From JADJPO01 sp963724535 (GTDB lineage Bacteria > Actinomycetota > Actinomycetes > Actinomycetales > Kineosporiaceae): 19,740 nucleotides of DNA. The DNA is taken from assembly GCA_963724535.1 (NCBI GenBank), contig CAVRVD010000012.1:1-19740 (forward strand), written 5' to 3'. Both the position numbers and the translations under genes were made by a program. Within the stretch, counting starts at the first letter, position 1; every line of letters starts with the position of its first letter. The notes under the pieces were generated by a model. That model made no database searches, was not told the origin of the DNA, and worked only from the letters and a program-made list of their open reading frames with translations. Positions 1-6,814 of the stretch are shown here, piece by piece.

Positions 1-53
<53 letters not shown>

Positions 54-65
54 GAACGCTGGTCG

Positions 66-71
66 AGGCTA
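66..71 (-). promoter_or_regulatory. -10 element of the tRNA-Lys promoter
   Basis: On the minus strand the hexamer TAGCCT (TANNNT type) ends 12 nt before the tRNA 5' end, so transcription would start about 5-6 nt upstream of the mature tRNA. No good -35 is visible: the region 17-18 nt further up reads roughly TTCATC. The assignment rests on position and hexamer match only. Confidence 0.45.
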
Positions 72-179
72 CCAGCGCGGCCTGGCCCGGATGAAATCGA
101 TTGGGCCGCCCGGAGGGGCGTGTGCGGGGTGTCACGCAGACCGCGTCCAGCGAACCGGCGCAGCCGGACCGGTCGTGTC

Positions 180-185
180 TAGGCT
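180..185 (+). promoter_or_regulatory. -10 hexamer TAGGCT giving a leaderless transcript of the EEP gene
   Basis: TAGGCT ends 6 nt before the ATG at 192. There is no Shine-Dalgarno sequence in front of this ATG. A -10 at this distance puts the transcription start on or next to the A of the start codon, as in actinobacterial leaderless mRNAs. The same geometry recurs at orn, the prsW-like gene, the GH13 gene and ettA. Confidence 0.55.
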
Positions 186-191
186 GAGCCC

Positions 192-1211
192 ATGCGCCCG
201 ACCGGGATCACCGTGGCGACGTACAACCTCTACCTCGGCGCGGACCTGACCCAGCTGTTCGGCGAGGTCGAGCCGGACCGGTTGGCCGCCCGAACGGCCA
301 CCCTCTGGTCGGCGGTCGAGGCCTCGCGGCCGTTCGAACGGATGCGGGCCGCGGCAACAGTCCTGCTGGCGCGGCTGCCGGACGTGGTCGCGGTTCAGGA
401 GGCAGCTCTGTGGCGCTCCGGGACCGCCGGTGCCACCCGGGTCCACGACCTGCTGCAGACCCTTCTGGACTCGTTGAGCCGCGGCGGCGCCGACTACCGC
501 GTCGCCGTCGAGAACCACGTCTTCGGCAGCGGTGATCTCAGCGGCGCGATCACCCGGGCCACCGGGCAGGTGGTCGAGCTCTTCGACCGCAGCGCGATCC
601 TGGTCCGCGACGACCCGGCTCTGACCGTGACCTCCACCGCCGCCGGCACCTTCACAGACCGGATCGTCGTGCGAGTTCTCGGCCAACCGGTCGAGGTGGT
701 CCGGGGCTGGTGCTCCGCCGACGTGCGGGTCGACAACGCCGACGTGCGGGTGACCAACACCCACCTCGAGGCCTATGACGCGCACGTGCGCGCCGCCCAG
801 GCCCGCCAGCTCGCCGACGAGCTGGCCGACACGACCGACGGCATGGTCCAGGTGCTGCTCGGCGATCTGAACTGCCGCCCACCCCGGTGCCGCACCGAGC
901 GTGAGACGTTCACCGACGCGATGGTCGAGATCGACGGCGACGCGTACGAGACCCTGCTCGGCGCCGGGCTGGCCGACGCCTGGACCCTGGCCCACCCCGA
1001 CGCCGAGTGTCGCGGAGCGACCTGCGGTCAGGCGCCCGCCCTGCGCAACCCCGTCTCGGCGCTGGACCACCGCATCGATGTCGCGCTGGTCGACCCGAGC
1101 CGGTTCACCGTGCGCCGCGCCGACGTCGTCGGCGCCGACCCGGACGACCGCACGTCGTCCGGGTTGTGGCCCTCAGACCACGCCTGCCTGGTCGTCGAAC
1201 TCGAGATCTGA
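192..1211 (+). CDS. Endonuclease/exonuclease/phosphatase (EEP) family protein
   Basis: The 339-residue protein has the fold of Mg-dependent phosphodiesterases such as ExoIII, DNase I and sphingomyelinase. Visible motifs in order are TYNLYLG (9-15, first strand), DVVAVQEA (64-71, with metal-binding Glu70), NTHLEA (189-194, with His191), GDLN (224-227) and the terminal SDH (328-330), which holds the catalytic Asp-His pair. All core catalytic elements are present, so the enzyme should be active. There is no signal peptide or membrane segment, so it is probably cytoplasmic. The substrate (nucleic acid, phospholipid or another phosphodiester) cannot be read from sequence. The ATG at 192 has no ribosome-binding site but a TAGGCT hexamer 6 nt upstream, which points to leaderless expression. 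It is convergent with ppdK and stands alone as a transcription unit. Confidence 0.85.
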   Translation: MRPTGITVATYNLYLGADLTQLFGEVEPDRLAARTATLWSAVEASRPFERMRAAATVLLARLPDVVAVQEAALWRSGTAGATRVHDLLQTLLDSLSRGGADYRVAVENHVFGSGDLSGAITRATGQVVELFDRSAILVRDDPALTVTSTAAGTFTDRIVVRVLGQPVEVVRGWCSADVRVDNADVRVTNTHLEAYDAHVRAAQARQLADELADTTDGMVQVLLGDLNCRPPRCRTERETFTDAMVEIDGDAYETLLGAGLADAWTLAHPDAECRGATCGQAPALRNPVSALDHRIDVALVDPSRFTVRRADVVGADPDDRTSSGLWPSDHACLVVELEI

Positions 1212-1212
1212 C

Positions 1213-1240
1213 GGGTCGTTCCCCCTTCGCAGCGCGACCC
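1213..1240. terminator. Weak hairpin between the convergent EEP gene and ppdK
   Basis: GGGTCG (1213-1218) pairs with CGACCC (1235-1240) around a 16-nt loop, just after the EEP stop codon. There is no T-tract. A second possible pairing, GGCCGA (1254-1259) with TCGGCC (1279-1284), runs into the ppdK stop codon. Either could end convergent transcription. Both are short, so this is tentative. Confidence 0.25.
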
Positions 1241-1283
1241 CTCAGATGTCACCGGCCGAACAGTCCGGGCCGGCCCGATCGGC

Positions 1284-3995
1284 CTACCGGGTGTCGCTGA
1301 GCAACGATGTTCTCTCCTGCGACAGCCTCGCCCGGGCGCACTCCAGCCGGGCAACCGGCACCCGGAACGGGGAGCAGGAGACGTACCCGATAGCGATCGA
1401 CTCGAAGAAGTGGATCGAGTCTGGGTCGCCCCCGTGCTCACCGCAGACTCCGATCGTCAGCTCGGGCTTGGTCTCCTTGCCCTCCCAGGTGGCGATGGCG
1501 ACCATCCTGCCGACACCGGCCGTGTCGATCGACTCGAACGGGCTGACGGCGAAGATCCCCGCATCCATGTACTGCGGGAAGAATGCTGCCTCGACGTCGT
1601 CCCGGCTGAAGCCCCACACCGTCTGAGTGAGGTCGTTGGTCCCGAAGGAGAAGAAGTCGGCCTCCTCGGCGATCCGGCCCGCAGTCATCGCTGCCCGTGG
1701 CAGCTCGATCATCGTTCCGATCGGGATGTGCAGATCGTCGCCGGTCTCGGCAGCGACCCTGGCCAGCGTCTTCTCCGACTCGTGACGGATGACCACCAGC
1801 TCCTCGACGGTGGCGATCAGCGGGACCATGATCTCCGGCTTCGGGTCCTTGCCCTGAGCCCTGAGGCGGGCCGCCGCCTCGGCGATCGCCTGCACCTGCA
1901 GCTGGAACAGCTGCGGGACGACCAGGCCCAGCCGGACGCCGCGGGTACCGAGCATCGGGTTCTGCTCATGCAGCCGCTGCACCTGGCGCAGCAGCTCCTC
2001 CGCCGCGGCGTCACGCTTGCCGCTGGCCTCGGCCAACGCCACCTTCACCGACAGAGCGGTGAAGTCGGGCAGGAACTCGTGCAGTGGCGGGTCGAGCAGC
2101 CGGACCACCACCGGCAGCCCGTCCATGGCCTCCAGGATCCCGACGAAGTCCTCTCGTTGCAGGGGCAGCAGCTCGTCGAGGGCGGACTGGCGAGTCTCGG
2201 GCGTACGGGCCAGGATCAGCCGCTCCACGATCTTGCGTCGCGGGCCGAGGAACATGTGCTCGGTGCGGCACAGGCCGATCCCGCCGGCGCCGAAACCGCG
2301 GGCCCGCGCTGCGTCCTCCGGGGTGTCGGCGTTGGCCCGCACGCCCATCCGGCGGTGCCGGTCGGCGTGAACCATGATCCGCCGGACCGCCTCGAGCAGC
2401 TCGCGCTCCTCGTCCGTGTCGACCTGCACATCCTCGCCGCGCAACACCTGAGCCACGGGGGACGGGGTGACCGGGACGGCGCCGAGGAACACCTCTCCGG
2501 TCGAGCCGTCGATCGAGATCACGTCACCCTCGGAGAACCGCTTGCCGTCGGTGGTGGTGACCTCATGGTGCTTCGGGTCGACCCGCAGCGCCTCGACGCC
2601 GACGACGCAGGTACGGCCCATGCCGCGGGCGACCACGGCGGCGTGCGAGGTCTTACCGCCGCGGCTGGTCAGGATGCCTTGGGCGGCGACCATCCCGCCG
2701 AGGTCGTCGGGGTTGGTCTCCCGGCGGACCAGGATCACGTCCTCGCCCTTGCCGGCCCACTCGACCGCCGTGGCGCTGTCGAAGGCCGCCCTGCCGACCG
2801 CCGCCCCCGGGCTGGCGGCCATGCCCTTGGCCAGGGCGATGCGCGGCGCCTTCGGGTCGAACTGCGGGAACATCAGGTTGGCCAGCTGCTCCCCGGTGAC
2901 CCGGGTGATCGCTGTGTCCATGTCGATGGAGTCCTCGTCGACCAGCTGGACGGCGATCCGGAAGGCGGCTGCCGCCGTCCGCTTGCCGATCCGGGTCTGC
3001 AGCATCCACAGCTTGCCGCGCTCGACGGTGAACTCGATGTCGCACAGATCCTTGTAGTGGTCCTCGAGCTTCTGCATGATCTCGACCAGCTCGTGGTGCG
3101 ACTTGTGGTCGAGCTTGGCGAAGTCGTCCAGGCTCAACGTGTTCCGGATCCCGGAGACCACGTCCTCGCCCTGCGCCTTGGGCAGGTAGTCGCCGTAGGA
3201 ACCGCGCTTACCGGTGGCCGGGTCACGGGTGAAGGCCACGCCGGTGCCGGAGTTGTCGCCCAGGTTGCCGTACACCATGGCCATCACGTTGACGGCGGTG
3301 CCCAGGTCGTCGGAGATCTTTTCCTGGCGGCGGTAGAGCCGGGCCCGATCGGTGTTCCAGGACCGGAAGACCGCCCGTACCGCCTCCTGCAGCTGCTCGA
3401 CCGGCTCCTGCGGGAAGGGCATCCCAGTCTCGGACAGGATCACGTCCTTGAACACCTCGACCAGGGCCTGCAGGTCGGCGGCATCCAGACCGAGGTCGTT
3501 GGTCGTCCCCTTGGCGGCCTTGGCCGCCTCGAGATGGGTGTCGAAGGCCTCGGCCTCGATGCCCAGCACCGTCTTGCCGAACATCTGCAGCAGGCGGCGG
3601 TAGGAGTCCCAGGCGAATCGCGGGTCACCGGAGTGCTCCACCAGGCCCTTGATGCTGCGGTCGTTCAGCCCGACGTTGAGGACCGTCTCCATCATCCCGG
3701 GCATCGAGAACTTGGCCCCGGAGCGGACCGAGAGCAGCAGAGGGTCGTCGTGCTGGCCGAGGTCGCGCCCGGCCTCCTTCTGCATCCGGGAGAGGTGCTC
3801 GGTGATCTCGACCTCGAGGCCGGCCGGCTCCTCGTCGTGGCGCAGCCAGTGCGTGCAGGCCTCGGTGCTGATCGTGAACCCCGGCGGTACCGGTAGCCCG
3901 AGGTTGGTCATCTCGGCGAGGTTGGCTCCCTTCCCGCCGAGGAGGTCCTTCATGTCCTTGTTGCCCTCTTGGAAGTCGTAAACGAACTTCGGCAT
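1284..3995 (-). CDS. ppdK: Pyruvate, phosphate dikinase
   Basis: Interconverts pyruvate + ATP + Pi with phosphoenolpyruvate + AMP + PPi in the cytoplasm, linking glycolysis and gluconeogenesis. The 903 residues match the family's usual length of about 870-900. The N-terminal nucleotide-binding domain starts with GGKGANLAEM (20-29). The swivelling phosphohistidine domain holds GGKTSHAAVVARGMG (446-460) with catalytic His451. The C-terminal PEP/pyruvate TIM barrel has GLCRTEHMF (574-582), GTNDLTQ (785-791) and CGEHGGDP with the acid/base Cys851. The Thr in GGKTSH (449) corresponds to the residue phosphorylated by PPDK regulatory protein in other species; whether this happens here is unknown. 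Two ATGs are adjacent (3998 and 3995). A GAGGGG ribosome-binding site is 6 nt from the second, so 3995 is preferred. The open frame continues upstream to 4328 but runs through tRNA-His and is not coding there. Confidence 0.97.
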   Translation of the reverse strand: MPKFVYDFQEGNKDMKDLLGGKGANLAEMTNLGLPVPPGFTISTEACTHWLRHDEEPAGLEVEITEHLSRMQKEAGRDLGQHDDPLLLSVRSGAKFSMPGMMETVLNVGLNDRSIKGLVEHSGDPRFAWDSYRRLLQMFGKTVLGIEAEAFDTHLEAAKAAKGTTNDLGLDAADLQALVEVFKDVILSETGMPFPQEPVEQLQEAVRAVFRSWNTDRARLYRRQEKISDDLGTAVNVMAMVYGNLGDNSGTGVAFTRDPATGKRGSYGDYLPKAQGEDVVSGIRNTLSLDDFAKLDHKSHHELVEIMQKLEDHYKDLCDIEFTVERGKLWMLQTRIGKRTAAAAFRIAVQLVDEDSIDMDTAITRVTGEQLANLMFPQFDPKAPRIALAKGMAASPGAAVGRAAFDSATAVEWAGKGEDVILVRRETNPDDLGGMVAAQGILTSRGGKTSHAAVVARGMGRTCVVGVEALRVDPKHHEVTTTDGKRFSEGDVISIDGSTGEVFLGAVPVTPSPVAQVLRGEDVQVDTDEERELLEAVRRIMVHADRHRRMGVRANADTPEDAARARGFGAGGIGLCRTEHMFLGPRRKIVERLILARTPETRQSALDELLPLQREDFVGILEAMDGLPVVVRLLDPPLHEFLPDFTALSVKVALAEASGKRDAAAEELLRQVQRLHEQNPMLGTRGVRLGLVVPQLFQLQVQAIAEAAARLRAQGKDPKPEIMVPLIATVEELVVIRHESEKTLARVAAETGDDLHIPIGTMIELPRAAMTAGRIAEEADFFSFGTNDLTQTVWGFSRDDVEAAFFPQYMDAGIFAVSPFESIDTAGVGRMVAIATWEGKETKPELTIGVCGEHGGDPDSIHFFESIAIGYVSCSPFRVPVARLECARARLSQERTSLLSDTR

Positions 3996-4001
3996 CATCA
4001 G

Positions 4002-4007
4002 CCCCTC
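4002..4007 (-). promoter_or_regulatory. Shine-Dalgarno site deciding the ppdK start
   Basis: GAGGGG on the minus strand lies 6 nt from the ATG at 3995 and only 3 nt from the ATG at 3998. The spacing favours the second ATG (protein starting MPKFVYDF). Confidence 0.6.
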
Positions 4008-4031
4008 ACGGCAATGGTGGAAAACGCTCCT

Positions 4032-4053
4032 GGTGGACTCCCTACCAGTCACC
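4032..4053 (-). other. Small hairpin in the ppdK leader
   Basis: On the minus strand GGTGACT pairs with AGTCCACC (one bulged base) around a 7-nt loop, about 35-55 nt upstream of the ppdK start. It would lie in the 5' leader if transcription begins at the -10 at 4075-4080. A role is not evident. Confidence 0.25.
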
Positions 4054-4074
4054 TTGTCGGGTGTCCCCACAGTG

Positions 4075-4094
4075 ACCCTAGGACCAAGGTCTAG
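4075..4094 (-). promoter_or_regulatory. Candidate ppdK promoter -10 with adjoining inverted repeat
   Basis: TAGGGT (minus strand, 4080-4075) fits a -10 hexamer and would give a leader of about 70 nt. Directly upstream, in the -10/-35 spacer, lies an inverted repeat GACC-AA-GGTC (4082-4091). It is set in a longer imperfect palindrome from CTAG at 4078 to CTAG at 4091-4094. An inverted repeat overlapping a promoter is typical of a repressor operator. The half GGTCTAG resembles one arm of the GntR-family DasR consensus, but the other arm does not match, so no regulator is assigned. Confidence 0.3.
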
Positions 4095-4230
4095 CCGAGC
4101 CGCCGCACGACACGGTCCGGGCGGTGGACGGCGAACGGCCGCGTCCTCAACGCAGATCGCCCGTGTCCCCCCCGGCCGGCGACGCCGGACCCGCAGTAGG
4201 GCGTGGTCAACGGCGCTGGGGTGATCTGCC

Positions 4231-4306
4231 TGGGGTGAGTGACGGGACTCGAACCCGCGACCCTCTGGACCACAACCAGATGCTCTACCAGCTGAGCTAC
4301 ACCCAC
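4231..4306 (-). tRNA. tRNA-His (anticodon GTG)
   Basis: On the minus strand acceptor GTGGGTG (4306-4300) pairs with CACTCAC (4241-4235) with one G-U pair. It is followed by C73 (4234) and an encoded CCA (4233-4231). The anticodon stem TCTGG/CCAGA encloses loop TTGTGGT, anticodon GTG. The base before the acceptor (4307) is G, matching the G-1 needed by histidyl-tRNA synthetase, and it would face C73. All arms are intact. Confidence 0.96.
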
Positions 4307-4351
4307 CACGCCGTCCGAGCAGGGTCATGAGACCGCCGGAAGGACAGGCGC

Positions 4352-4357
4352 AGCATA
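4352..4357 (-). promoter_or_regulatory. Candidate -10 of the tRNA-His promoter
   Basis: TATGCT on the minus strand lies about 45 nt upstream of the tRNA-His 5' end, in the short gap after the orn stop codon. It is the best TANNNT match in that gap. No convincing -35 is seen. Read-through from orn could also supply the tRNA. Confidence 0.3.
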
Positions 4358-4367
4358 CCCAACCAGA

Positions 4368-5018
4368 TCAGCCGGACGCGCCACGGTATTGCGCCGCCAC
4401 GGCCCGGGCGGTCGCCGAGTCGGGACCGGGCTGTGGCACGAACACCGTCTGCCGGTAGTAGCGCAGCTCGTCGATGCTGTCGCGGATGTCGGCCAGGGCC
4501 CGGTGCGCGCCGTTCTTCTCCGGTGAGGCGTAGTACACGCGCGGGTACCAGCGTCGGGCCAGCTCCTTGATCGAGGACACGTCGACGATCCGGTAGTGCA
4601 GGTGTGCCTCCAGCTCGGGCATGTCTCGGGCCAGGAAGGACCGGTCGGTGCCCACCGAGTTGCCGGCCAGTGGCGCCCTGCGCGGCTCGGGCACCCACCG
4701 GCGCACGTACTCGAGCACCGACCGCTGCGCCTGCTCGAGCGTCGTCCCGTCGTCCAGGGCCTGCAGCAGCCCCGAGGCGGTGTGCATCTCGCGGACCACG
4801 TCGTTCATCTGCTGGATCGCCGCGGCGGGCGGGCGGATGATCACGTCGGCACCGTCGCCCAGGACGTTCAGTTCGGAGTCGGTGACCAGGACGGCGACCT
4901 CCACCAGGGCGTCGTGCACCAGGTCCAGCCCGGTCATCTCGCAGTCGATCCAGACGATCCGGCTCTGTGACCGGTCGCCCGACCGGTCCTGCCTGGTGGA
5001 AGCGTTGTCCTGGGTCAC
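4368..5018 (-). CDS. orn: Oligoribonuclease (DEDDh 3'-5' exonuclease)
   Basis: Degrades nanoRNAs of 2-5 nt, the last step of mRNA decay, and in many bacteria the pGpG left from c-di-GMP breakdown. It acts in the cytoplasm. With the GTG at 5018 the protein has 216 residues, close to the family's 180-215. The DEDDh set is complete: WIDCEMTG (23-30) gives Asp25 and Glu27, GTDRSFL (123-129) gives Asp125, and AHRALADIRDS (171-181) gives His172 and Asp177. The open frame allows GTG starts at 5039, 5027 and 5018. None has a ribosome-binding site. A TAGAGT hexamer ends 7 nt before 5018, overlapping the 5027 codon, so leaderless initiation at 5018 is preferred. It is divergent from the prsW-like gene with about 150 bp between starts. 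Confidence 0.95.
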   Translation of the reverse strand: MTQDNASTRQDRSGDRSQSRIVWIDCEMTGLDLVHDALVEVAVLVTDSELNVLGDGADVIIRPPAAAIQQMNDVVREMHTASGLLQALDDGTTLEQAQRSVLEYVRRWVPEPRRAPLAGNSVGTDRSFLARDMPELEAHLHYRIVDVSSIKELARRWYPRVYYASPEKNGAHRALADIRDSIDELRYYRQTVFVPQPGPDSATARAVAAQYRGASG

Positions 5019-5025
5019 GGCGGTC

Positions 5026-5031
5026 ACTCTA
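5026..5031 (-). promoter_or_regulatory. -10 hexamer TAGAGT of orn (leaderless)
   Basis: TAGAGT on the minus strand ends 7 nt before the GTG at 5018. Its position inside the longer open frame argues against the upstream GTG starts at 5027 and 5039, because those codons would not be transcribed from this promoter. Confidence 0.5.
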
Positions 5032-5153
5032 CGACTCACCGTGGCCGGAGTACGGCCGGTGTGTACCGCAGGTGGCTCCGGTTCGCTGACCCGGCATCGT
5101 CGTCACGTTGTCACGGCGGGATCGGGTGGATGTGGTCGCGCAGCCGCGCCGGA

Positions 5154-5159
5154 TAGCCT
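5154..5159 (+). promoter_or_regulatory. -10 hexamer TAGCCT of the prsW-like gene (leaderless)
   Basis: TAGCCT, within the 10-mer GGATAGCCTC, ends 9 nt before the ATG at 5169. There is no Shine-Dalgarno sequence. Nearly the same block, GGATAGCCTC, precedes ettA. Confidence 0.45.
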
Positions 5160-5168
5160 CGGGACACG

Positions 5169-6374
5169 ATGAGCTCCTCCCGACCACCCGGCGCCACGCC
5201 GTCCGGAAACCGCCGACCGGGCCCACCGCCGATGGCGGGCACGCCCTACGCGAGCCGCCCGCCGGGTCGGCCGCGGGAGCCAACCTCGGTCGGTGCCGTG
5301 GTCGTGCACGTCGGGGTCATCGTGCTGAGCCTGCTGTGCGGCACCGCGACCATCGCGGCGATCGCCACCGAGACCGGGCCGGCGGGGCTGCTCACCGGCT
5401 CTCTGCTCGCCGCGATCCCGGTCTTCCCGGTCGTGGCCACCTTCCTGTGGCTGGACCGCTACGAGGCCGAGCCCGCCTACCTGCTCACCTTTGCCTTCAT
5501 CTGGGGAGCCTCGGTCGCCACCTTCGCGGCCCTGGTGATCAATACCGCGTCGGTAGCGGCGCTCCATGCGGCCGGCAACGATCCCACCGTCACCGCGGTG
5601 GTCGTTGCGCCGTTCAGCGAGGAGCTGTTCAAGGGCATGGCCGTGCTCGGCGTCCTGCTGCTGCGCCGCCGGGAGTTCGACGGTGTCATCGACGGCATCG
5701 TCTATGCCGGGATGGCGGGCGTGGGCTTCGCCTTCGTGGAGAACATCCTCTACTTCGGGCGCACCCTGGAGGAGGGGGGTGTGGCCACCGGCGTGGTCTT
5801 CGTACTGCGCGGAATCGTCTCCCCGTTCGCCCACCCGCTGTTCACCAGTGCCATCGGCATCGGCCTGGGGATCGCCGCCCGCACCCGGCGGCCGGTTGTC
5901 GGTGTGCTGTCCACCGGCGTCGGCTTCGTCGTCGCCGTCTTCCTGCACGGTGCATGGAACCTGTCGGCCAGCTCCGGGCTGAACGGGTTCGTCGCCGGCT
6001 ACGTCCTGCTACAGGTCCCGGTCTTCATCCTGTTCATCGGTCTGGCCCTGCTCGCCCGGCGGCGGGAGGGCCGGCTGATCGAGCAGAACCTGGCCGTCTA
6101 CCGCAACACCGGATGGCTCGCCCCGGCCGAGGTGGGCATGCTCGGCTCGCTGGCCGCCCGACGGCAGGCGCGCATCTGGGCCCAGGGCAACGGGGGGGAG
6201 GCAGCCGAACGGGCGATGCGCGCCTTCCAGGACCTGGGCAGCGAGCTGGCCTTCCTGCGCGAACGAATGATCCGGGGCACCGCCGCGCCGAGTGCCCGGC
6301 AGCGGGAGCTGGAGCTGCTCACGGCCATGGCCGGGATGCGGCGCGTCTTCACCACACCGACACTTCGCCGATGA
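5169..6374 (+). CDS. PrsW-family glutamic-type intramembrane protease
   Basis: A 401-residue polytopic membrane protein. After a Pro/Gly/Arg-rich cytoplasmic N-terminus (1-42) about eight hydrophobic segments follow (roughly 43-66, 74-95, 104-130, 141-165, 174-197, 205-235, 243-262, 273-296), then a soluble charged tail (297-401). The PrsW motifs are all present: SEELFKG (150-156) with Glu151/Glu152, GFAFVENILYF (186-196) with Glu191, AHPLFTSAIG (221-230) and LHGAWN (259-264). In Bacillus subtilis PrsW cuts the anti-sigma factor RsiW at site 1. No anti-sigma or sigma gene is nearby, so the substrate here is unknown. The tail holds a possible coiled or helical stretch (about 330-395). It is transcribed alone, divergent from orn and convergent with tRNA-Arg. 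The ATG at 5169 is preferred on the strength of the TAGCCT hexamer. Confidence 0.88.
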   Translation: MSSSRPPGATPSGNRRPGPPPMAGTPYASRPPGRPREPTSVGAVVVHVGVIVLSLLCGTATIAAIATETGPAGLLTGSLLAAIPVFPVVATFLWLDRYEAEPAYLLTFAFIWGASVATFAALVINTASVAALHAAGNDPTVTAVVVAPFSEELFKGMAVLGVLLLRRREFDGVIDGIVYAGMAGVGFAFVENILYFGRTLEEGGVATGVVFVLRGIVSPFAHPLFTSAIGIGLGIAARTRRPVVGVLSTGVGFVVAVFLHGAWNLSASSGLNGFVAGYVLLQVPVFILFIGLALLARRREGRLIEQNLAVYRNTGWLAPAEVGMLGSLAARRQARIWAQGNGGEAAERAMRAFQDLGSELAFLRERMIRGTAAPSARQRELELLTAMAGMRRVFTTPTLRR

Positions 6375-6380
6375 CCCACC

Positions 6381-6394
6381 CCGGCGAGTGCCGG
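6381..6394. terminator. Short hairpin between the prsW-like gene and tRNA-Arg
   Basis: CCGGC (6381-6385) and GCCGG (6390-6394) form a perfect 5-bp stem with loop GAGT, 6 nt after the prsW-like stop codon and downstream of the convergent tRNA-Arg. There is no T-tract. It is placed right for a terminator but is short. Confidence 0.3.
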
Positions 6395-6435
6395 TCGCCG
6401 CACCCGGCCAGACATGGATGTCGAGGACCACTGGG

Positions 6436-6508
6436 CAGGCCCGGAGGGACTCGAACCCCCAACCAGCCGGGTAGAAACCGGATGCTCTGTCCATTGAGCT
6501 ACGGGCCC
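6436..6508 (-). tRNA. tRNA-Arg (anticodon TCT)
   Basis: On the minus strand acceptor GGGCCCG (6508-6502) pairs with CGGGCCT (6443-6437), with one G-U at 1-72. G73 is at 6436. The anticodon loop TTTCTAC gives anticodon TCT, reading AGA. The anticodon stem TCCGG/CCGGC has a mismatch at the outer pair 27-43, otherwise the cloverleaf is intact. CCA is not encoded. AGA is a rare codon in such GC-rich genomes. Confidence 0.94.
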
Positions 6509-6814
6509 TGGCCGCGACCGCGACGTGGCGCGGTCCCGAGGTCCCAGGGTATCGACGGATGGGGCTGGGCGGCGCTGCTCGGCGGTTATGGTTCACCGAC
6601 CGACGGTGACACGGCGACCACCTCTCGTCACAGGATGTTGCTCCCGGTGGCGTACGGATGGGCGGTGCGACGACATAGCACCTCGATCGTTTGGCACAAT
6701 GCGCTGGTCGGGGCAGGCTAGCCGCGGAGAACCGTGGTCAGGTAGCACGAAGCCGGGCGTCCTCTTGGACGGGGACGTCCGTCGTGTCGTGCCGGAATCC
6801 GGGAGGGAGGGAGC
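6509..6814. other. Intergenic region between tRNA-Arg and the GTPase operon
   Basis: This 306-bp stretch holds no gene I can support. It must contain the tRNA-Arg promoter on the minus strand (best -10 candidate TACCCT, 6551-6546) and the promoter of the plus-strand GTPase operon. For the latter, TTGGCA near 6692 resembles a -35 and AGGCTA/TAGCCG about 18-22 nt later a poor -10. I would not fix it from sequence alone. The hexamer TAGCAC occurs twice (near 6678 and 6743). The last 14 bases are the ribosome-binding site of the first GTPase. Confidence 0.4.
6801..6812 (+). promoter_or_regulatory. Extended purine-rich ribosome-binding site of the first GTPase
   Basis: GGGAGGGAGGGA, three repeats of GGGA, ends 2 nt before the GTG at 6815. 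The GGAGG part lies about 5-8 nt from the start. It supports the GTG as the start codon. Confidence 0.65.

Noticed and set aside
1410..3896. Long open frame on the plus strand opposite ppdK (828 codons)
   Set aside because: Its composition (Gly, Asp, His, Arg, Val rich, no domain) is the mirror of a GC-rich gene, and the opposite strand encodes a fully conserved PPDK.
3999..4328. N-terminal extension of PPDK to 1014 residues
   Set aside because: The extension reads through tRNA-His, is Arg-rich and unconserved, and ignores the GAGGGG site at 4002-4007.
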